Below, in pieces: positions 1 to 5,195 of a stretch of DNA of 5,732 nucleotides. The notes under the pieces were generated by a model. That model saw only the letters and a program-made list of their open reading frames with translations, was not told the origin of the DNA and ran no database searches. Within the stretch, counting starts at the first letter, position 1. Each line of letters starts with the position of its first letter. The position numbers and the translations under genes are program-made. Source of the DNA: an uncultured Lachnospiraceae bacterium (GTDB lineage Bacteria; Bacillota; Clostridia; Lachnospirales; Lachnospiraceae); the NCBI GenBank assembly GCA_902767235.1, contig CACXGR010000152.1:1-5732 (forward strand), in the 5' to 3' direction.

Positions 1-249
1 GACGGGATCATCCCCGAGATCCTCAATCAGAACATCTACGATGATATTTATGTCGTGACGGACGAGGAGGCGCTGGAAACGTCCAGGCGCCTGGCCAGAG
101 AGGAAGGCCTCATGGTGGGCATCTCTGCGGGGACCAATGTGGCGGCAGCCCTCAAGCTGGCCAAGAAGCTCGGGAAGGGCAAGACAGTCGTCACGGTGCT
201 GCCGGATACGGCGGAGAGATATTTTTCCACGCCGCTCTTTATGGAGTGA
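1..249 (+). CDS. cysK: Cysteine synthase (O-acetylserine sulfhydrylase), C-terminal part
   Basis: The reading frame is open from the first base and ends at TGA 247-249, giving the last 82 residues of a PLP-dependent enzyme; the 5' part lies outside the window. Family role: cytoplasmic synthesis of L-cysteine from O-acetyl-L-serine and sulfide. Visible signatures are VVTDEEAL, the GISAGTNVAAALKLAKK helix region, and the closing VVTVLPDTAERYFSTPLF block. In characterised enzymes the Ser/Thr just before the (G/A)ERY motif contacts the pyridine nitrogen of PLP, and here that residue is Thr. The motif reads DTAERY rather than the more usual D/S-[ST]-GERY, a mild variant. The protein stops shortly after the STPLF block, the normal end for the short bacterial CysK form. 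A CysM-type paralogue is possible but less likely. A terminator follows directly, so the gene is transcriptionally separate from what comes next. Confidence 0.9.
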   Translation, partial: DGIIPEILNQNIYDDIYVVTDEEALETSRRLAREEGLMVGISAGTNVAAALKLAKKLGKGKTVVTVLPDTAERYFSTPLFME

Positions 250-261
250 CGGGATCTTACA

Positions 262-307
262 GGACTGCGATCGATAAAGAAGCCTTTTTCTCGATTGCAG
301 TCCTTTT
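262..307 (+). terminator. Rho-independent terminator of cysK
   Basis: A 13-bp stem pairs 262-274 (GGACTGCGATCGA) with 291-303 (TCGATTGCAGTCC), with a single G-U pair. The inner AAAG (276-279) and CTTT (284-287) can extend it. A TTTT run at 304-307 follows. It begins 12 nt after the cysK stop codon. Confidence 0.88.
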
Positions 308-310
308 CTG

Positions 311-319
311 TGATATACT
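311..319 (+). promoter_or_regulatory. Putative extended -10 promoter for the C11 peptidase gene
   Basis: TGATATACT matches an extended -10 element (TG-N-TATACT, 5 of 6 to TATAAT), placed after the cysK terminator and 44 nt before the start codon. No good -35 box lies 16-18 nt upstream, where the sequence is the terminator stem; extended -10 promoters can do without one. The predicted transcript would start near 326, giving a leader of about 38 nt. Confidence 0.5.
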
Positions 320-363
320 TGTGACGGAATCTATCTTTTTTATTTTGGGATCGGGAGGTAAAA

Positions 364-2802
364 ATGGCAAACGAGAACAGGCCCCGCGGCAGAAAGCGCA
401 ATGAGTCCGGAAAGGGCAGCGGCGTACATATCGGAGAAGGTCTGGGGACAGGTCCTGTAGGAGGACGCGGGAGCAGTATCGGCGGTTCGGGCAGCGCAGG
501 CGGTTCGGGCGGCGGAAAGCGCAGCTTCGGCGGAATGCCGCTGATCGTTTTGCTCATTATCGCGCTGCTGGGCGGCGGCGGATCCATCGGCGGTCTTCTG
601 GGTGGAGGCAGCAGCGGCGGCAGTTATTCCCCCACAGGCAATAACTGGAACGCTTCGGAGGACTATACCTCCAGCTCGGGTGACAGCAACTTCAACCACA
701 CGGACAGCAATTACGGCGGAAACGGCTCTCTTTCTACCGGATGGAACGGGGAGGACGCCTCCAATACAGAGCTGAATACCGAGGTGGCGAACGGATCGAG
801 GGAGAAATATACGAAGATCAAGGGCGGCGGCGAAGACACCGTCACGATCATGGTGTACCTGTGCGGAACGGACCTGGAGTCCCGCAGCGGGATGGGCACG
901 GCGGACCTTCAGGAGATGGCTGCCGCCGATCTCGGCAAAAAGATCAACCTTCTTGTATATACCGGCGGATGCAGGAACTGGCGCAACAATATCGTCAGCA
1001 GCAAGGTCAACCAGATCTATCAGGTCATGAACGGCGGCGTAAAGTGCCTGGTCAAGAACGCCGGCACGGCGGCCATGACAGACCCCGACAACCTTGCGGA
1101 ATATATCAAGTGGGGCGCCAAGAATTATCCCGCAGACCGCTATGAACTGATCCTTTGGGATCACGGCGGCGGTTCGGTGAGCGGATACGGCTATGACGAG
1201 AAGAACCTCAGCAATGGTTCCATGAAGCTCTCCGGGATCAAAGATGCGCTGCAGAAGGGCGGTATTAAGTTTGATATCGTCGGCTTTGACGCATGTCTTA
1301 TGGCCACTGCGGAGAATGCCCTCATGCTCAATAACTTTGCGGACTACATGGTCGCGTCGGAAGAGACCGAGCCCGGTGTGGGCTGGTATTACACAGACTG
1401 GCTGACGGCGCTGGGCAGAAACACCTCGATGCCCTCGACGGAAGTGGGACAGCGGATCGCGGATTCCTTCCTGGAGACCTGCAGCCGCAAATGCCCCGGC
1501 CAGAAGACCACGCTCTCTGTCGTTGACCTGGCGGAAGCTTCCAGCACGATTCCCGACAAGCTCAGCAGCTTCTCCAAATCCGTCACCGGCATGATCGAAG
1601 AACAGAACTACCAGCAGGTATCCCAGGCGCGTAATCACACAAGAGAATTTGCGTCTGATACTAAGATAGATCAGGTCGATCTCGTGCACCTGGCGGAAAA
1701 CATGGGAACGGAGGAAGGAAAAGAACTGGCAAAGGCGCTGCGCGGTGCGGTCAAGTACAACCGCACGTCGGTGAACATGTCCAACGCCTACGGGCTCTCC
1801 ATCTACTTCCCTTACAGAAGCAGCGCCAAGTTTGTGGACAGCATGTCCAAGACATACAGTGAGATCGGCATGGACGAGAATTACACGGCCTGCATCCGTG
1901 AGTTCGCAAGCCTGCAGGTCAGCGGCCAGGCAGCCGGCGGCGGCTCAGGCAGCCCCTACAACACGCTCTTCGGTGATTATGCCGGTGAATTTTCCGGTCT
2001 GGACGGCGACGCGACGAATGAACTGATCGGATCGCTCCTCTCGAGTTTCCTCGGAGGCGATTACAGTTCCGTCTACGGCATGTCTCCCTCCGGCGCGTCC
2101 TTCCTCTCAGACAGGGCGATGCCTGACGAAGATTTGACGCAGTATCTGCAGAGCAACCATTTTGACGCCACACAGCTCGCATGGGTCACAGAGGACGGAA
2201 AGGAAAAGATCAAGCTCTCAAAGGACCAGTGGGCAATGGTCACGAACCTCGATCTCAATACTTTCTATGACACGGGAAAAGGCTACGTGGATCTGGGCAG
2301 GGATAATGTCTATGAGTTTGATGAAGCGGGCAATCTGATCGCGGATGCCGGCGAATACTGGGTCTCTATCAACGGGCAGCCGGTTCCCTATTACCATGTG
2401 GACACGCTGGACGACGGGAACAAGTATACGATCACCGGGATCGTACCGTGCCTGATCAACGGAGAGATGTCCAATCTGGTAGTGGTCTTTGACAGTGCAA
2501 ATGAGAACGGGTACGTGGCAGGGATCGCAGCCAACTACAGCCAGAACGACGATATCGAAGTGGTCGGCAAGACCATGACGGAACTGGAAAAGGGCGATAC
2601 GATTCAGTTCGTCTGCAATTTCTACAATTATGACGGCACCTTCGAGGACACCCATACAATGGGGACGCCGATCGTGATCCAGGAGTCGGCGCAGGAGCTG
2701 ACGATCAACGACACGCTCATCGGCGACGGGACCAAGATCATCACCTACATATTTACGGATATATACGGAGCTGAGCACTGGACGCAGGCACTTAAGAGAT
2801 AA
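364..2802 (+). CDS. Membrane-anchored clostripain-like (peptidase family C11) cysteine protease with extra C-terminal region
   Basis: The 812-residue product starts at ATG 364, 5 nt after GGGAGG (353-358). Residues 1-57 are basic, then Gly/Ser-rich, and include GEGLGTGPVG. Residues 58-69 (MPLIVLLIIALL) form a short hydrophobic segment followed by more glycine, read as a signal anchor with the rest outside. Residues 88-157 are a Ser/Asn/Gly-rich spacer. The C11 core spans about 158-517: it begins TVTIMVYLCGTDLES, carries catalytic His267 (LWDHGGG) and Cys311 (GFDACLM), and has Asp309 two residues before the Cys. In the structurally characterised C11 enzyme PmC11 the equivalent Asp sets preference for Arg/Lys. 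Lys280, 13 residues after the His, sits near where PmC11 self-cleaves (Lys147, 14 after its His), so it is a candidate activation site. Residues 520-531 are a Gly/Ser linker, and about 532-812 is a further, probably beta-rich domain with no motif I recognise. Most C11 peptidases are shorter. Likely role: Arg/Lys-specific proteolysis at the cell surface; substrate unknown. Confidence 0.88.
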   Translation: MANENRPRGRKRNESGKGSGVHIGEGLGTGPVGGRGSSIGGSGSAGGSGGGKRSFGGMPLIVLLIIALLGGGGSIGGLLGGGSSGGSYSPTGNNWNASEDYTSSSGDSNFNHTDSNYGGNGSLSTGWNGEDASNTELNTEVANGSREKYTKIKGGGEDTVTIMVYLCGTDLESRSGMGTADLQEMAAADLGKKINLLVYTGGCRNWRNNIVSSKVNQIYQVMNGGVKCLVKNAGTAAMTDPDNLAEYIKWGAKNYPADRYELILWDHGGGSVSGYGYDEKNLSNGSMKLSGIKDALQKGGIKFDIVGFDACLMATAENALMLNNFADYMVASEETEPGVGWYYTDWLTALGRNTSMPSTEVGQRIADSFLETCSRKCPGQKTTLSVVDLAEASSTIPDKLSSFSKSVTGMIEEQNYQQVSQARNHTREFASDTKIDQVDLVHLAENMGTEEGKELAKALRGAVKYNRTSVNMSNAYGLSIYFPYRSSAKFVDSMSKTYSEIGMDENYTACIREFASLQVSGQAAGGGSGSPYNTLFGDYAGEFSGLDGDATNELIGSLLSSFLGGDYSSVYGMSPSGASFLSDRAMPDEDLTQYLQSNHFDATQLAWVTEDGKEKIKLSKDQWAMVTNLDLNTFYDTGKGYVDLGRDNVYEFDEAGNLIADAGEYWVSINGQPVPYYHVDTLDDGNKYTITGIVPCLINGEMSNLVVVFDSANENGYVAGIAANYSQNDDIEVVGKTMTELEKGDTIQFVCNFYNYDGTFEDTHTMGTPIVIQESAQELTINDTLIGDGTKIITYIFTDIYGAEHWTQALKR
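481..510 (+). repeat. Imperfect 18-nt tandem repeat encoding Gly/Ser linker
   Basis: The 12-mer GGCGGTTCGGGC occurs at 481-492 and again at 499-510, a spacing of 18 nt, inside the glycine/serine-rich N-terminal tract of the C11 peptidase. It encodes GGSG twice. Such a repeat could expand or contract by slippage without shifting the frame. Confidence 0.6.
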
Positions 2803-2815
2803 GGAGCGGTACAGG

Positions 2816-2848
2816 GTCCGGAGAGCGCAAGCTCTCCGGACATTTTTT
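2816..2848 (+). terminator. Strong rho-independent terminator of the C11 peptidase gene
   Basis: A perfect 11-bp stem pairs 2816-2826 (GTCCGGAGAGC) with 2831-2841 (GCTCTCCGGAC), closed by a GCAA tetraloop of GNRA type and followed by A then six T (2843-2848). It starts 13 nt after the stop codon. It should largely separate transcription of the peptidase from the three-gene operon downstream. Confidence 0.93.
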
Positions 2849-2856
2849 GCGATAAC

Positions 2857-2864
2857 AGAAGGAG
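2857..2864 (+). promoter_or_regulatory. Ribosome binding site with unusually long spacing
   Basis: AGAAGGAG is the only good Shine-Dalgarno match upstream of the gene starting at 2883, but 18 nt separate it from that ATG, against the usual 5-10. No in-frame ATG, GTG or TTG lies between them. The palindrome ATCGAT/CGATCG falls in the gap and might shorten the effective distance if it folds, but this is speculative. Confidence 0.5.
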
Positions 2865-2882
2865 TTTCAAAAATCGATCGAC

Positions 2883-3701
2883 ATGAACAGTGATCTGAAC
2901 AACGGCAAAAAAGTGAAAATGCTGCGCTGTCCCAACTGCGGAGCGCTCTACAGAGAAGGGCTTCTCCACTGCCCTTACTGCCGGTCCGTGGACGACTACC
3001 AGGACGAGAGCGAATACCTGGAGGACCTGGATGAACTCAAAGACAGGCTGGAGGATCTTCCCGAGACGGCGCAGAAAGAGAGCGAGCGCGCACAGAAAAA
3101 AGAACTGGTCATGGACATGAAGAAGATCCTGTTCCGGGTCGGACTGGCGGCCGGCATCTTTTTGCTCCTTGTCGGGGCGGGGGTCTTTGTGGACCGGGTG
3201 GTCGAAGGAAACAGCGGCACAAAGGATGCGAAGAAGCAGAAAGAGGCGTATCTGTGGAAGCAGGAGAACTTTGCGAAGCTGGATGAACTCTACGAGAAGA
3301 AGGACTATCAGGGGCTTTTGGATTTCGAAGCTGAGAATGACAATGCGGGGATCTATGACTGGGAGCACTATCCGCTCCTGGAAGCGCTCAGGGATATGGA
3401 CGCGCTCGACCATGAACTGCAATATGCGGAGACTTTCGGCGGGAAGGACGGATCACAGCTCGATCTCGACAATCGCGCGATGATACTCAAATATGAACTG
3501 GAACTTCTGTTTTTTGACAAGCGGGCCGCCCTGGATGCGGACAAAGAGATCGTGAAAGAGCGCTCAGCCGGCTACCTGCAGGATATGGAGACGAGATTCG
3601 CGCTGACGCCGCAGGAACTGGAAGAGCTGGAAAAAACGGCGGCCTCGAACCGGGGATATGTCTATATCAATGACTGCAGAAAATTTCTTAAGGATCGATG
3701 A
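2883..3701 (+). CDS. Zinc-ribbon single-pass membrane protein with helical outer domain (first of operon)
   Basis: The product has 272 residues. An N-terminal zinc ribbon uses Cys16, Cys19, Cys30 and Cys33 (CPNC-x10-CPYC). Residues 36-77 are a highly charged, probably helical or coiled-coil linker. Residues 83-103 form one membrane helix, with lysines before it (K80, K81), which places the zinc ribbon in the cytoplasm and residues 104-272 outside. The outer part starts with a Lys-rich stalk (114-127), then EKKDYQGLLDF (138-148) and an aromatic helix (about 158-180); this pattern recurs in the next two genes. The C-terminal half (about 228-268) aligns by eye with that of the next gene. The topology resembles TcaA/YvbJ-type Firmicutes envelope proteins, but I see no specific TcaA sequence motif. 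Function is unknown; a sensing or scaffolding role at the envelope is a guess. The start is uncertain: ATG 2883 is used, with GTG 2913 or ATG 2919 possible, both of which would keep the zinc ribbon. Confidence 0.85.
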   Translation: MNSDLNNGKKVKMLRCPNCGALYREGLLHCPYCRSVDDYQDESEYLEDLDELKDRLEDLPETAQKESERAQKKELVMDMKKILFRVGLAAGIFLLLVGAGVFVDRVVEGNSGTKDAKKQKEAYLWKQENFAKLDELYEKKDYQGLLDFEAENDNAGIYDWEHYPLLEALRDMDALDHELQYAETFGGKDGSQLDLDNRAMILKYELELLFFDKRAALDADKEIVKERSAGYLQDMETRFALTPQELEELEKTAASNRGYVYINDCRKFLKDR

Positions 3702-3713
3702 GGAGTACGGAAT

Positions 3714-4574
3714 ATGAAATGTAAATACTGCGGCGCAGATGTGAAGCTGGATGACCACTTCTGTCCCCACTGCGGAAGGGCGGTGGAGCAGGCCATACGC
3801 CACCAGAAAGAAATGGAGCAGTATGAGGAGGAGTTTGAACAGACCCGCCGGCAGGCGATGGACAGGATATCCGTGGCCGGCGGCGGGGGAACGGCGGTGG
3901 GGGTCCGCCTCGCCGTGATCGTCGCCCTGATCATCGTCCTGATCGCGATGGCGACGGGCCTCAACAGTTATTCGATCAATGAGCGCAGGGAGAAAAGAGC
4001 AGCGGCCAAAAACCACGACGCCTATGTGGAACAGATCGAGGAGTATCTGGCAAACCGGGATTATACGGAACTGGCCGCATTCTGCGACAAGCACCAGCTT
4101 GATTACAACAAAGATTTTGAGGATTACCGCTATATAATATACGGCGCGAGCTATTACCGGAGCGTTTATAAGGGGATCGCGGAGGTGGCCTTCTGCAGCC
4201 AGGATACCCGTTACATGTACAATGCGGAGAATCTGAGCAAGAATGTCAACAGCTTTTATGAGCAGATCCAGCAGGATCGCCGCTACATAGCGAACCCGGA
4301 ACGGACGGAGGAGATCTATTCACAGATGGAGGAGGAGATGCTGCTGCTCCTGCGCAGATATCTCGGCCTCTCGAAGGAGGACACGGATTCCATGAAGAGC
4401 CTGTCCAAGAGCCGGCGCACGATGATGATCGAAGAGGCGCTGGACGTCCGGCTGGTCAGTATCACGGGAAAAGGCCTGAGTGAAATGAAGGGCGCGGAGC
4501 TTCCGTCGCTGCAGGATCCTCAGGAAAACACACAGGAAGGGTCTTTGGAGGAGACTCAGGAGGAGGCGAAATGA
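3714..4574 (+). CDS. Zinc-ribbon single-pass membrane protein, paralogue of the preceding gene
   Basis: The product has 286 residues. ATG 3714 lies 8 nt after AGGAG (3701-3705), which overlaps the previous stop codon; the gap between the genes is 12 nt, so the two are surely co-transcribed. The zinc ribbon uses Cys3, Cys6, Cys17 and Cys20 (CKYC-x10-CPHC), with the same spacing as its neighbour. Residues 22-50 are a Gln/Glu/Arg-rich probable coiled coil, 53-63 are Gly-rich, and 66-83 form one membrane helix. A strongly basic outer stalk follows (about 91-99, RREKRAAAK). ANRDYTELAAF (113-123) and the following Tyr-rich helix (about 135-153) match the motif in the previous protein, and the segment about 200-241 aligns with its C-terminal half. 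The tail (262-286) is Glu/Gln-rich and looks disordered. Function is unknown. The tail codons double as the ribosome binding site of the next gene. Confidence 0.88.
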   Translation: MKCKYCGADVKLDDHFCPHCGRAVEQAIRHQKEMEQYEEEFEQTRRQAMDRISVAGGGGTAVGVRLAVIVALIIVLIAMATGLNSYSINERREKRAAAKNHDAYVEQIEEYLANRDYTELAAFCDKHQLDYNKDFEDYRYIIYGASYYRSVYKGIAEVAFCSQDTRYMYNAENLSKNVNSFYEQIQQDRRYIANPERTEEIYSQMEEEMLLLLRRYLGLSKEDTDSMKSLSKSRRTMMIEEALDVRLVSITGKGLSEMKGAELPSLQDPQENTQEGSLEETQEEAK

Positions 4575-5023
4575 CGAGATATAAGAGCACAGCGCCCAGG
4601 AAGCCCAAAAAGTCCAAAGTCCTGATATTCCTCAATATCGTCATCGGAATTCTGTCGGCCGCCGTCGTATTCGGACTGATCGGATTCTTTATGAGCAGCG
4701 GGGACAACTATTACAACCGGAAATTCGGAGACAGCTCTGTCAGCCGGGACATAGAAAACGGGGAGTACGCCGACCTGCTGGACATGTATTACAGGGACTG
4801 GGGCGTACTCGGCATGGTGAACAGCGGCTACGAGGAGAGCGCAGCGGTCGCAAAATATGCACAGGCGGCACTTCGCGAGAGCGCCTACCGGATGGAAGGC
4901 GATACGGAGCGGGCAGACCGGCAGAAGGCCATTATGGACGAGGCGGCCTCCGAGGTCGGCATCTACGAGCCGGAGATCAGCCGGATCAGCGAGATCCTGA
5001 GTCCCGCCCGGACCGTGCCGTGA
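4571..5023 (+). CDS. Small single-pass membrane protein, shortened relative of the two upstream proteins, no zinc ribbon
   Basis: The product has 150 residues. Its ATG overlaps the previous TGA (ATGA), and AGGAGGAGG at 4558-4566 lies inside the upstream coding sequence, so translation is probably coupled. The N-terminus is strongly basic (RYKSTAPRKPKKSK), then residues 17-41 form one membrane helix, giving an inside N-terminus and an outside C-terminus. The outer part has ENGEYADLLDM (62-72), matching the motif in the two preceding proteins, followed by a Tyr/Ala-rich helix (about 87-108). Unlike them it has no cysteine pairs and lacks the C-terminal half of the outer domain. This suggests a reduced paralogue or partner subunit that assembles through the shared outer domain; that is inference. 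No named family recognised. It is the last gene of the operon. Confidence 0.8.
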   Translation: MTRYKSTAPRKPKKSKVLIFLNIVIGILSAAVVFGLIGFFMSSGDNYYNRKFGDSSVSRDIENGEYADLLDMYYRDWGVLGMVNSGYEESAAVAKYAQAALRESAYRMEGDTERADRQKAIMDEAASEVGIYEPEISRISEILSPARTVP

Positions 5024-5045
5024 GTAAGTCTCAACAAAGAACCGG

Positions 5046-5065
5046 ACGGCGCCCGGCCGTGTTTT
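5046..5065 (+). terminator. Weak hairpin plus T run after the three-gene operon
   Basis: ACGGC (5046-5050) pairs with GCCGT (5056-5060) around a GCCCG loop, followed by GTTTT (5061-5065). The stem is only 5 bp but all but two pairs are G-C. It starts 22 nt after the operon's stop codon and may act as a partial terminator; the larger hairpin at 5114-5143 could be the main one. Confidence 0.45.
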
Positions 5066-5067
5066 AA

Positions 5068-5084
5068 TTGTCATTTTCTGACAA
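5068..5084. promoter_or_regulatory. Inverted repeat over the -35 box, possible operator
   Basis: TTGTCA (5068-5073) and TGACAA (5079-5084) are perfect inverted copies with a 5-nt spacer (TTTTC). The left arm is the -35 box itself. A dimeric repressor bound here would block the promoter. Six-base arms are short, so chance is not excluded. Confidence 0.35.
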
Positions 5085-5096
5085 ATGGTCTACAAT
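5068..5096 (+). promoter_or_regulatory. Near-consensus sigma-A promoter
   Basis: TTGTCA (5068-5073, 5 of 6 to TTGACA) and TACAAT (5091-5096, 5 of 6 to TATAAT) are exactly 17 nt apart. Transcription would start near 5103 and read toward the gene at 5196, with a leader of about 93 nt. Confidence 0.65.
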
Positions 5097-5113
5097 ATAT
5101 TCTGAGTCTATGT

Positions 5114-5143
5114 CTAAAGCCGGGCGGAGAAGACCGGCTTTAG
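5114..5143 (+). terminator. Perfect 10-bp hairpin in the intergenic region: terminator or leader attenuator
   Basis: CTAAAGCCGG (5114-5123) pairs without mismatch with CCGGCTTTAG (5134-5143) around a 10-nt purine-rich loop. An interrupted T-rich stretch follows (CGTTTGTTGT). It may terminate readthrough from the operon ending at 5023. Because it begins about 11 nt after the start predicted for the promoter at 5068-5096, it would also sit at the 5' end of the transcript for the gene at 5196. I see no clear alternative antiterminator fold. Confidence 0.6.
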
Positions 5144-5195
5144 CGTTTGTTGTATAGTTCTTTATTGGAATTCAGTTTATACGGACGGGAACAAT

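Noticed and set aside
340..1689. 449-codon open frame on the minus strand
   Set aside because: It lies opposite the C11 peptidase, whose catalytic motifs and ribosome site are clear. The minus-strand product is low-complexity Ala/Arg/Val-rich with no domain, as expected from the complement of a GC-rich gene.
2848..2856. TGCGATAAC as an extended -10 promoter for the three-gene operon
   Set aside because: Only 4 of 6 bases match, there is no -35 box, and the transcript would start at or after the ribosome site at 2857-2864.
2218..3422. Long minus-strand frames (2218-2778 and 2745-3422)
   Set aside because: They are antisense to the peptidase and the first zinc-ribbon gene, cross the clear + strand terminator, and encode no recognisable domain.
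3564..5074. Minus-strand frames opposite the second and third operon genes
   Set aside because: The + strand genes have good ribosome sites, tight spacing and membrane/zinc-ribbon motifs; the minus-strand products have none.
5153..5158. TATAGT as a second -10 box for the last gene
   Set aside because: No -35 box lies 16-18 nt upstream, and there is no correctly spaced TG extension. The promoter at 5068-5096 is much better.
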